From Mycobacterium sp. 236(2023) (GTDB lineage: Bacteria > Actinomycetota > Actinomycetes > Mycobacteriales > Mycobacteriaceae), in contig NZ_JARSBP010000002.1 of NCBI RefSeq assembly GCF_029623955.1, forward strand, positions 1,550,001 through 1,614,000: 64,000 nucleotides of DNA, written 5' to 3'. Numbering within the stretch: the first letter of the stretch is position 1; the number at the start of each line of letters is the position of its first letter. Under the pieces are notes generated by a model. The model was not told the DNA's origin. It was given only the letters and a program-made list of their open reading frames with translations, and made no database searches. The position numbers and the translations under genes were made by a program. Below are positions 43,825-51,159 of this stretch, piece by piece.

Positions 43825-44145
43825 GTGGAGGATCAACAGCTCGTCGAGAGGGCATCGTCGGCGCTGGCCGACGTGGACACGCCCGGCTGGGCGCAGCGGT
43901 TCGACCTGGTCTCGGACCCGCATCGGCTGGAGATCCTGCTCTGTCTGCACCGGGCGCCCGGAATCTGCGTCAGCGACCTTGCCGCTGCGGTGGGCCGATC
44001 GGAGAACACGGTGTCGCAGGCACTTCGTGTGCTGCGCCAACAAGGTTGGGTGACCAGTACACGGGCCGGCCGATCGGTCACCTATCGGCTCGAGGACGAG
44101 ATCGTGCACGACCTTCTGCACTGGATCGGCGCCCGGCACGGCTGA
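43825..44145 (+). CDS. ArsR-family regulator
   Basis: This protein of about 106 residues has the ArsR winged helix: WAQRFDLVSDPHRLEILLCLHRAPGI, CVSDLAAAVGRSENTVSQALRVLRQQGWV and AGRSVTYRLEDEIVHDLL. Asp and His residues near the last helix (EDEIVHDLLHWIGARHG) recall the metal site of nickel/cobalt sensors. The start GTG 43825 fits a leaderless transcript; ATG 43780 would add 15 residues. No efflux gene is beside it, but the CbiMNQO importer and KmtR lie within 12 kb. The sensed metal is not known. Confidence 0.85.
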   Translation: MEDQQLVERASSALADVDTPGWAQRFDLVSDPHRLEILLCLHRAPGICVSDLAAAVGRSENTVSQALRVLRQQGWVTSTRAGRSVTYRLEDEIVHDLLHWIGARHG

Positions 44146-44188
44146 CAACTGAAACACGTTGCAGCCAAGCGATGCCCGCTAACACCCC

Positions 44189-44194
44189 TACACT
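44189..44194 (+). promoter_or_regulatory. -10 element for a leaderless GntR transcript
   Basis: TACACT ends six bases before GTG 44201, with no Shine-Dalgarno sequence. Confidence 0.5.
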
Positions 44195-44200
44195 TGGCCA

Positions 44201-45001
44201 GTGCGTCTGTTGAATCTCGACCAACCGCCGCTGGCGCCGCACCCGGAGCTCGCCGCGCCGTCCGACCAGCCTGCCCATGCGCGGATAGCGCACTGGCTGG
44301 AGGGACTCGTGGTTTCCGGCGAACTGGAGCCGGGTGACAAGCTGCCGCCCGAGGTGGAGATCGCCACGGCGCTGGGGGTGAGCCGGATGACGCTGCGCCA
44401 GGCTCTCGGGGCCGTCGAGGCCAAGGGGTTCATCGACCGGCGACGGGGCCGATTCGGGGGGAGCTTCATCGCCGCGCCCCGTTTCGAGCTCGACCACGCC
44501 TCGCTGCCCGGCTTCACCGAACAGATGCTGCGGATCGACGTCGAACCCGGCGCGGTCGTGCTGCGCGCGACGACCTGCCGCCCCGACATCGTCGTAGCCA
44601 AGGCGCTCGGCGTCCGCAAAACCGACCAGGTCCACGAGATCCAGCGTGTCCGCACCGCCAACGGGGAGCCGATCATCCTCGAGGAGGCGTACCTGCCTGC
44701 GGCGGTCTTCCCCGGTCTGGTGACGAAGGACCTTCACGGGTCGCTGTACTCCGTCATGGGTGACTACGGGCTGGCGCCGTCGACCGCCGACGAACGCATC
44801 GAGGCCGCTCCAGCGACGCTGGAACAGGGCGAGATCCTCGGGCTCCCCCCCGCCAGCCCGCTGCTGTTGATCGTGCGAACCGCATACGCCCACAACGGGG
44901 TTGCCGTCGAGTTCTCCAGGGACTATCTGCGTTCGGACCGGACGGCGATCCGGATCAAATCCCGCGCGGAAGCCATCGGGGTCGCACGGCGGAACTCCTA
45001 G
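44201..45001 (+). CDS. HutC-type GntR regulator with UTRA domain
   Basis: This 266-residue protein has an N-terminal GntR winged helix (GDKLPPEVEIATALGVSRMTLRQALGAV) and a C-terminal UTRA domain (LRATTCRPDIVVAKALGV, EIQRVRTANGEPIILEEAYLP, SPLLLIVRTAYAHNGVAVEF), the fold that binds small sugars phosphates, urocanate or phosphonates. A DasR-like GTCTAGAC site lies just downstream, before the kinase gene, so this protein probably controls the kinase and dehydrogenase pair. It has its own leaderless-type promoter. Confidence 0.93.
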   Translation: MRLLNLDQPPLAPHPELAAPSDQPAHARIAHWLEGLVVSGELEPGDKLPPEVEIATALGVSRMTLRQALGAVEAKGFIDRRRGRFGGSFIAAPRFELDHASLPGFTEQMLRIDVEPGAVVLRATTCRPDIVVAKALGVRKTDQVHEIQRVRTANGEPIILEEAYLPAAVFPGLVTKDLHGSLYSVMGDYGLAPSTADERIEAAPATLEQGEILGLPPASPLLLIVRTAYAHNGVAVEFSRDYLRSDRTAIRIKSRAEAIGVARRNS

Positions 45002-45011
45002 CGGTTCATTC

Positions 45012-45019
45012 GTCTAGAC
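45012..45019. promoter_or_regulatory. DasR-like operator before the kinase-dehydrogenase operon
   Basis: GTCTAGAC is the perfect eight-base core of the HutC/DasR-type site (TGGTCTAGACCA). TACAGT at 45038-45043 is a possible -10, so the palindrome would cover the -35 region and act as a repressor site for the adjacent HutC-type regulator. Confidence 0.6.
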
Positions 45020-45079
45020 CTTTGGAACCGCCGGGTTTACAGTGAGGGTTCACAACACTGCGGCTCCTGGGGATCGTGA

Positions 45080-46003
45080 ATGTCGGCTCGGCTCAGCGAT
45101 GAACACCTCGACGGGGTGTTCGATCAGATCGACCTGCTTGCCGGCCGCCCACGCCACCTCGAGGAGCTTTCCGGCGGGCTGACCAACCGCAACATCAAGA
45201 TCACGACGCCGGACGCTGTTTACGTCGCGCGCTGTGTCGACACCGCGCGCAACCTGCTCGGCATCGACCGCGACCGTGAACACTTCAACACTGTGGCCGC
45301 CGAGCAGGCAGGGGTCGGTGCGAAGGTACTTGACTATCGTCCGGACCTCGGAGTGCTGCTGCTGAGCTTTCTCGAGGGAAAAACTCTGGAGAACAGCGAC
45401 TTCCAGCGTGACGGTGTGATCGCCAAGGCCGCCCGCGCGTGCCGGTCCCTGCACGAGGGCCCGCGGTTCCAGGGCCGCTTCGACATGTTCGAGCGCCAGC
45501 CTGCCTATCTCGCGACGGCCCACCAGCACGGCTTCCGGATTCCTGCGGACTACCACGAGCACGCTGAGGCGTTCGGCGCGGCGAAGCGCGTCCTCACCGC
45601 GACCGACGACACGACGGTGCCGTGTAACAACGATCTGCTCGCCGGCAACTTCATCGAGGACGGCGACCGGATGTGGTTGATCGATTACGAATACTCCGGC
45701 AACAACGACCCATGTTTCGAACTGGGCAACATCTGGGGCGAATGCGGCCTGTCCCTGGATCAGCTCGACGAACTCGTCACGGAGTACTACGGCCGCCCGC
45801 TCCGCCACAGGACCGCACGGGCCCACCTCCAGGGCATCGTCGCCAAGTACGGCTGGACGCTGTGGGGCTGCATCCAAAGCGGCTCCAGTGCCATCGAGTT
45901 CGACTTCTGGCAGTGGGCGATGGAGCGGTACGAATCCGCGGTTGCCGCATTCCGGGATCCGAGTTACGCGCGACTACTCGACAGTGTCTTTCCACAAGAG
46001 TGA
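45080..46003 (+). CDS. Choline/ethanolamine kinase-family protein
   Basis: This 307-residue protein has the LicA/choline kinase fold: GGLTNRNIKITTPDAVYVAR (nucleotide loop), VPCNNDLLAGNFIEDG (Brenner-type catalytic motif with Asp and Asn) and MWLIDYEYSGNNDPCFELG (metal-binding Asp). The usual HND is changed to NND at the catalytic loop. It would phosphorylate an amino alcohol or a sugar. It is followed 27 bases later by a dimethylglycine-dehydrogenase-like gene, suggesting a shared methylamine or choline-related substrate. Confidence 0.88.
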   Translation: MSARLSDEHLDGVFDQIDLLAGRPRHLEELSGGLTNRNIKITTPDAVYVARCVDTARNLLGIDRDREHFNTVAAEQAGVGAKVLDYRPDLGVLLLSFLEGKTLENSDFQRDGVIAKAARACRSLHEGPRFQGRFDMFERQPAYLATAHQHGFRIPADYHEHAEAFGAAKRVLTATDDTTVPCNNDLLAGNFIEDGDRMWLIDYEYSGNNDPCFELGNIWGECGLSLDQLDELVTEYYGRPLRHRTARAHLQGIVAKYGWTLWGCIQSGSSAIEFDFWQWAMERYESAVAAFRDPSYARLLDSVFPQE

Positions 46004-46030
46004 GTCGCGCTGTCAGACTGAGAGGACGTC

Positions 46031-48493
46031 ATGACGTCAGCCAAGCCACTGCCCGCGCGCGCCCAGGTCGTCATCGTCGGTGGCGGCGTCATCGGCACGA
46101 GCGTCGCCTATCACCTGACCAAGTTCGGCATCACCGATGTCGTACTCGTCGAACAGGGCCAGCTGTCCAGTGGAACCACCTGGCACGCAGCGGGTCTGGT
46201 CGGGCAGCTGCGCGCATCGGAGGGGATGACGCGGCTGGTGCAGTACTCCACCGAACTCTATTCGGAACTGGAGGCCGAAACGGGACTATCCGCCGGCTAC
46301 AAGCAGTGCGGCGGCGTCACCGTCGCCCGGACCGAGGACAGGATGGTGCAGCTTCGCCGCACCGCCACCAACGCTGCGGCGTTCGACCTGCAGTGTGAAC
46401 TGCTCACTCCCGAACAGGCTTTAGAGCACTACCCGGTGATGCGGATCGATGATCTCGTTGGTGCGATCTGGCTGCCCGCCGACGGTAAAGCCAACCCCAC
46501 CGACCTGACGTTCGCACTGGCCAAGGGCGCGCGCAACCGCGGCTGCCGGATCGCGGAGAGAACGCGGGTGCTCGACGTGCTCGTCACCGACGGCCGGGTC
46601 AGCGGAGTGCGCACCGATGCAGGCGATATCGAGGCGGACGTCGTCGTCAACTGTGCCGGCCAGTGGGCCAAGCAGATCGGGGCGATGGCCGGCGCCAACG
46701 TGCCCCTGCACTCCGCCGAGCATTTCTACGTCGTCAGCGAGACGATCGACGGGGTCCACCCGGACCTTCCGATCCTGCGCGACCCCGACGGCTACACCTA
46801 CTTCAAGGAGGAGGTCGGCGGGCTCGTCATCGGCGGTTTCGAACCGGAAGCAAAACCGTGGGTTTCACCTGATGCGATCCCGTATCCATTCGAATTTCAA
46901 CTGCTGGAAGAGGATTGGGAACATTTCGAGATCCTGATGAACAGCGCGCTGCTGCGGATCCCGGCGCTGGAATCGACAGGAATCAAGAAGTTCTACAACG
47001 GGCCGGAGAGCTTCACGCCGGACAACCAGTTCATCCTCGGCGAGGCGCCACAGTGCCGGAACTTCTTCGTCGGCGCGGGGTTCAACTCCGTGGGCATCGC
47101 CACCGCGGGCGGGGCGGGGCGGGCACTGGCCGAGTGGATCGTCAACGGCGCGCCGACCACCGATCTCACCGGAGTCGACATCCGCAGGTTCGCCCCGTTC
47201 AACGGCAACAACCGATGGCTGCATGACCGGGTGGCCGAAGTCCTCGGCATCCACTACGAAATCCCATGGCCGAACCGGGAAATGACAACAGCGCGGCCGT
47301 TCCGCCGGTCGCCGGTGCACCATCTGCTCGACGCGGCGGGCGCCAATTTCGGCAGCAGGATGGGCTGGGAGCGCGCCAACTTCTTCGCCCCGCCGGGCTC
47401 GGCGCCGACGATCGAATACACGTGGGGCAAGCCGAACTGGCTGCAGTGGTCGGCGGCCGAGCAGGCGAGCACCCGTTCGGGTGTCACGGTGTTCGACCAG
47501 ACGTCGTTCTCGAAGTACCTTCTCGTCGGTCGTGACGCCGAGGCCGCCCTGCAATGGTTGTGCACCGCCGATGTCGGCGTCGAGGTCGGGCGTGCCGTCT
47601 ACACCGGCATGCTCAATGCCCGCGGCAGCTACGAGTCCGATGTCACGGTGACCAGGACAGCCCCCGACGAGTACCTGATCGTCAGCAGCGCGGCGACCAC
47701 CGAGCGGGACAAGGACCACATCGTCAGGAACATGCCCGACGGGGCCAATGCGCATCTCGTCGACGTCACATCGTCGTACGCGGTGTTCGGGGTGATGGGG
47801 CCGCGATCGCGAGACCTGTTGTCGGAGTTGACCGATGCCGACCTGTCCAGCGACGCGTTCCCCTTCGGATCCAGCCGTGTGATCTCGTTGGGCTACGCCA
47901 CCGTCCGCGCGACGCGCATCACCTATGTCGGTGAGCTCGGCTGGGAACTCTATGTGCCCGCCGAGTTCGCCGTCGGCGTGTACGAGGAACTGATCGCGGC
48001 AGGGCAGCGATACGGGATCGCGCGGGGTGGCTACTCGGCGATCGAATCGCTGCGACTGGAGAAGGGTTACCGCGCATTCGGCCGGGAGCTCACGCCCAGT
48101 GAGAATCCCGTCGAGGCAGGGTTGCTGTTCGCGTGCAAACTCAAGACCGACATTGCGTTCCTCGGGCGTGCGGCGGTCGAGAAAGCGCGGGCCGACGGTG
48201 TGCGTAAGAAACTCGTCGGCTTCGCGGTCGACTCACCGGAGCCGATGCTCTGGGGCGGCGAGCTGATTCTGCGCGACGGTGAGGTGGCGGGGCAGGTGAC
48301 GTCGGCGGCGTGGGGGCAGGCGATGGGGGCAGCGGTGGGGCTGGCCTACCTGCGGGCGGGAGACGGGTCGGTCATCGACGCCGGCTGGGTGCGACAGGGT
48401 GAGTACCAGGTCAATGTCGGGGGCGAGCTGTTCCCGATATCGGTGTCGCTGCGTTCGCTCTACGATCCGGCCGGCGAGCGCATCAGGGGCTGA
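46031..48493 (+). CDS. Dimethylglycine/sarcosine dehydrogenase-like flavoprotein
   Basis: This 820-residue protein has an N-terminal DAO domain with the FAD motif VVIVGGGVIGTSVAYHL and STWHAAG-type TTWHAAGL, whose His52 matches the covalent FAD-binding histidine of dimethylglycine dehydrogenases. A linker domain and C-terminal aminomethyltransferase (GCV_T) domains follow (SSYAVFGVMGPRSRDLL, THITYVGELGWELYVP-like YVGELGWELYVP). Such enzymes N-demethylate glycine derivatives and pass formaldehyde to tetrahydrofolate. The ribosome binding site GAGAGGACG is good. It forms an operon with the kinase-like gene. Confidence 0.92.
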   Translation: MTSAKPLPARAQVVIVGGGVIGTSVAYHLTKFGITDVVLVEQGQLSSGTTWHAAGLVGQLRASEGMTRLVQYSTELYSELEAETGLSAGYKQCGGVTVARTEDRMVQLRRTATNAAAFDLQCELLTPEQALEHYPVMRIDDLVGAIWLPADGKANPTDLTFALAKGARNRGCRIAERTRVLDVLVTDGRVSGVRTDAGDIEADVVVNCAGQWAKQIGAMAGANVPLHSAEHFYVVSETIDGVHPDLPILRDPDGYTYFKEEVGGLVIGGFEPEAKPWVSPDAIPYPFEFQLLEEDWEHFEILMNSALLRIPALESTGIKKFYNGPESFTPDNQFILGEAPQCRNFFVGAGFNSVGIATAGGAGRALAEWIVNGAPTTDLTGVDIRRFAPFNGNNRWLHDRVAEVLGIHYEIPWPNREMTTARPFRRSPVHHLLDAAGANFGSRMGWERANFFAPPGSAPTIEYTWGKPNWLQWSAAEQASTRSGVTVFDQTSFSKYLLVGRDAEAALQWLCTADVGVEVGRAVYTGMLNARGSYESDVTVTRTAPDEYLIVSSAATTERDKDHIVRNMPDGANAHLVDVTSSYAVFGVMGPRSRDLLSELTDADLSSDAFPFGSSRVISLGYATVRATRITYVGELGWELYVPAEFAVGVYEELIAAGQRYGIARGGYSAIESLRLEKGYRAFGRELTPSENPVEAGLLFACKLKTDIAFLGRAAVEKARADGVRKKLVGFAVDSPEPMLWGGELILRDGEVAGQVTSAAWGQAMGAAVGLAYLRAGDGSVIDAGWVRQGEYQVNVGGELFPISVSLRSLYDPAGERIRG

Positions 48494-48495
48494 AC

Positions 48496-48509
48496 TGCCC
48501 GGTCGGGCA
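48496..48509 (+). terminator. Short hairpin after the dehydrogenase gene
   Basis: TGCCC-GGTC-GGGCA lies three bases after the stop codon. It is short and has no T-tract; it may end the operon before the cobalt transporter. Confidence 0.35.
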
Positions 48510-48592
48510 GGGTGGAACCCTACATCTGTTCAGCTAGACAGGTGTTCAGATGAAGGAATAGGCTCCACGGTGTGAACACTCACCTCGTCGCC

Positions 48593-49279
48593 ATGCATAT
48601 GAGCGACGGCATCGTGAACGCCCCGGTCTCGCTGTTGTTCGGGGTCATCGCCATCATCGCCCTCGGGGCGTGCGCCTTCAAGGCGCGCGAAGAACTCGAC
48701 GAGCGCACGGTGCCGCTCGCAGGGCTGGTGGCCGCATTCATCTTCGCCGTGCAGATGGTGAACTTCCCGATCCTGCCCGGAGTCAGCGGTCACCTGCTGG
48801 GTGGCGCGCTCGCGGCGATCCTGGTCGGGCCCTACACGGGGGCACTGTGCGTCTCGATCGTGCTGATCGTCCAATCGCTGTTGTTCGCCGACGGCGGCGT
48901 GACGGCCCTCGGAACAAACATCACCAACATGTCGGTGATCGGTGTGGCAGCGGGATACGCGACCGCCGTTCTTCTCTATCGCGTCGTGCGGCGGGGTCGT
49001 CACGACGTCGCGGTGCCGCTCGTCGGTGCCGTCGCCTTCTCCGCCGCGGTCGTGGGAACTGTCTGCGCCGCAATGGGTTTCGTTCTCGAATACGCCCTCG
49101 GTGGGGCCGCGTCGGCGTCCCTCGGCACCGTGGCGGCCTACATGTTCGGCACGCACGTGCTGATCGGTGTCGGTGAAGGCATCATCACGGCGCTCACCGT
49201 GATGGCCGTCGTCCGGGCTCGTCCGGACCTCGTCTACCTGCTTCGCGCCAACAGGAAGCCGTCGGAGGTGACGGTGTGA
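48593..49279 (+). CDS. cbiM: Cobalt/nickel ECF transporter, substrate-binding subunit CbiM
   Basis: This membrane protein of about 228 residues starts MHMSDGIVNAPVS, matching the CbiM/NikM opening in which the free N-terminal Met and His2 bind the metal. For that reason I place the start at ATG 48593. An in-frame GTG at 48572 has a -10-like TAGGCT six bases before it and would add seven residues, burying the MH end. Later motifs AFIFAVQMVNFPILPGVSGH (with the His ligand), GGALAAILVGPYTGAL and GTNITNMSVIGV are typical. First gene of cbiMNQO, in the position where M. tuberculosis has nicT. Confidence 0.92.
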   Translation: MHMSDGIVNAPVSLLFGVIAIIALGACAFKAREELDERTVPLAGLVAAFIFAVQMVNFPILPGVSGHLLGGALAAILVGPYTGALCVSIVLIVQSLLFADGGVTALGTNITNMSVIGVAAGYATAVLLYRVVRRGRHDVAVPLVGAVAFSAAVVGTVCAAMGFVLEYALGGAASASLGTVAAYMFGTHVLIGVGEGIITALTVMAVVRARPDLVYLLRANRKPSEVTV

Positions 49280-49644
49280 CCGAGATGCCGCAGCGCCGCT
49301 GGTGGTTCTGGATCGGATTCGCCGTCGTCACCCTGCTCATCGCCGGTGGTGTCTCGTATTTCGCCAGCTCCAGTCCCGACGGTCTGGACTCGGCGACGTT
49401 GCAGGGGTGCGAGATCGTCGAGACCGCCGATGGCGAGCAATTGCGGGGTGAGTGCATTGCCCAGCACGCCGAAGAACATTCGATGGCCGACTCGCCGCTC
49501 GCCGACTATGCGATCGGCGGCCAGGAAGGCACCGGCGGACTCGCCGGAATCGTCGGCGTCGTCGTGACGGTCGTCGTGGCCGGTGGCGCGTTCTGGCTCA
49601 TCGCCCGATCCAGGGCGAAGCCGAAGTCGACACCCGGGAGCTGA
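49276..49644 (+). CDS. cbiN: Cobalt/nickel ECF transporter accessory subunit CbiN/PDGL type
   Basis: This 122-residue protein has two membrane helices (WFWIGFAVVTLLIAGGVSYF and GIVGVVVTVVVAGGAFWLI) around an extracellular loop. The first helix is followed by SSSPDGLDSA, the PDGL motif, and the loop contains SPLADYAI, both typical of CbiN. It helps load metal into CbiM. GTG 49276 overlaps the cbiM stop as GTGA, so translation is coupled. The loop also has two cysteines (GCEIVE, GECIAQ) that are not part of the usual motif. Confidence 0.9.
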   Translation: MTEMPQRRWWFWIGFAVVTLLIAGGVSYFASSSPDGLDSATLQGCEIVETADGEQLRGECIAQHAEEHSMADSPLADYAIGGQEGTGGLAGIVGVVVTVVVAGGAFWLIARSRAKPKSTPGS

Positions 49645-49645
49645 C

Positions 49646-50425
49646 GTGGGAGGCGGTCACGCTCATCCGCTGTACCGTGACGACGATTCGCCGGTGCACC
49701 GGCTGCCCGCCGAGGTCAAGATCGTCGCTCTGGTGGTGTTCGTCCTCGCGGTGGTGGCCACGCCGCGGGAGCTGTTCTGGCCGTTCGGAATCTACGCCCT
49801 GATCATCGTCGCGGTGTGGTTTGCCGCCCGGATCCCGCTGCTGTGGATCCTGCCCCGGATGCTGATCGAGGCCCCCTTCATCGTGCTGGCGGTGCTGCTG
49901 CCGTTCTCCGAGGGCGGCGAGCGGGTGCAGGTTGCCGGCATGCACCTGTCGGTGGCCGGGCTGTATGCCGCGTGGGGCATCGTCATCAAAGGCACGCTCG
50001 GCGTCGCGGCCTCGCTGACGGTGGCCGCCACCACCACCGCCGCGGAACTACCCGTAGCGCTCAGTAGGCTGCGGATGCCTGCGGTGATCGTGTCGGTGCT
50101 GACGCTGATGATCCGCTACATCGACGTCCTGACCGCTGAAGCGCGCAGGATGCGGATGGCGCGGATCTCGCGTGGCGACTCGCCGCGGATGCTGCATCAG
50201 GCGGGTGCGACGGCGAAAAGCGTTGGAGTGTTGTTTCTTCGCTCGTATGAACGGGGTGAGCGCGTGTACCTGGCGATGCTGTCGAGAGGCTTCGACGGGC
50301 GTGTGCCAGCGCTGGCGGTGGGTGCGGGATGCGTGGCGTCCGCGACACCGCGGGAGTGGGCGTCCGCCCTGGCCCCCGCAGGGGCGGCGGTCTCGGTTGC
50401 CCTGGCCTCGTGGGTGACGCTGTGA
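49646..50425 (+). CDS. cbiQ: Cobalt/nickel ECF transporter membrane subunit CbiQ
   Basis: This 259-residue T-component starts with GGGHAHPLYRDDDSPVHRLP, the common actinobacterial CbiQ opening, and has five to six membrane helices. The two ATPase-coupling helices end in MRMARISRGD and YLAMLSRGFDG (Ala-Arg-Gly type). GTG 49646 lies two bases after the cbiN stop with GGGAG upstream. It couples CbiO ATP hydrolysis to CbiM movement. The open frame extends further upstream within cbiN but that is not used. Confidence 0.92.
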   Translation: MGGGHAHPLYRDDDSPVHRLPAEVKIVALVVFVLAVVATPRELFWPFGIYALIIVAVWFAARIPLLWILPRMLIEAPFIVLAVLLPFSEGGERVQVAGMHLSVAGLYAAWGIVIKGTLGVAASLTVAATTTAAELPVALSRLRMPAVIVSVLTLMIRYIDVLTAEARRMRMARISRGDSPRMLHQAGATAKSVGVLFLRSYERGERVYLAMLSRGFDGRVPALAVGAGCVASATPREWASALAPAGAAVSVALASWVTL

Positions 50426-51159
50426 CACCGGCGATCCGCGTCGCGGGGTTGCGCTACGCCTACCCCGACGGGCACACCGCGCTGCGCGGCATCGACCTCG
50501 ATGTCGCGGCCGGTGAGCGTGTCGCGCTCCTCGGCCCCAACGGCGCAGGCAAGACAACGTTGATGCTGCATCTCAACGGAGTCCTGAGCGCACTGCAGGG
50601 CACCGTCGAGATCGGCGGGATCACGTTGTCCCGCAGTACCCTCCGCGAAATCCGGCGCAGAGTCGGCTTGGTGTTCCAGGATCCCGACGACCAGCTGTTC
50701 ATGCCGACACTCGCACAGGACGTCGCCTTCGGGCCCGCCAACTTCGGGGTGAAGGGCGCTGAGCTGGACGCCCGCGTCGCACGCGCGTTGGAGATCGTCT
50801 CGATGACCGATCTGGCCGCGCGCAGCCCGTCGCACATGTCGGGCGGGCAGCGACGCCGGGCGGCGCTCGCGACCGTCCTGGCCTGCGAACCGGAAGTGCT
50901 CGTCCTCGACGAACCGTCGGCCAACCTCGATCCGGTGGCGCGCAGGGAACTCGCCGAGACGCTGTCCGGCCTCGACGCCACGATGCTCATCGTCACCCAC
51001 GACCTGCCCTACGCGGCGCAACTGTGCACCCGCGCGATCGTCATGGACGGCGGCGCGATCGTCGCCGACGGACCGATCGGTGAGGTGCTGTCAGACTCGG
51101 AACTGCTCGCCGCGCACCGGCTCGAGCTGCCGTGGGGTTTCACCGTCGGATCCGCCTGA
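50422..51159 (+). CDS. cbiO: Cobalt/nickel ECF transporter ATPase CbiO
   Basis: This 245-residue ABC ATPase has Walker A LLGPNGAGKTTL, the Q-loop VFQDPDDQLF, signature MSGGQRRRAALATVL, Walker B VLVLDEPSANLD and the switch IVTHDLPYA. GTG 50422 overlaps the cbiQ stop as GTGA. It powers metal import. Its last 69 bases overlap the converging histidine kinase gene, which is unusual. The imported metal is likely cobalt, since cobO and cobB lie 11 kb downstream, but nickel is possible. Confidence 0.93.
   Translation: MTPAIRVAGLRYAYPDGHTALRGIDLDVAAGERVALLGPNGAGKTTLMLHLNGVLSALQGTVEIGGITLSRSTLREIRRRVGLVFQDPDDQLFMPTLAQDVAFGPANFGVKGAELDARVARALEIVSMTDLAARSPSHMSGGQRRRAALATVLACEPEVLVLDEPSANLDPVARRELAETLSGLDATMLIVTHDLPYAAQLCTRAIVMDGGAIVADGPIGEVLSDSELLAAHRLELPWGFTVGSA

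Noticed and set aside
48500..48592. A cobalamin riboswitch before cbiM
   Set aside because: Only about 100 bases are available and no B12-box-like GCCACTG or the needed paired regions could be found. A direct repeat TGTTCAG (48527 and 48543) is present but is not a riboswitch element.
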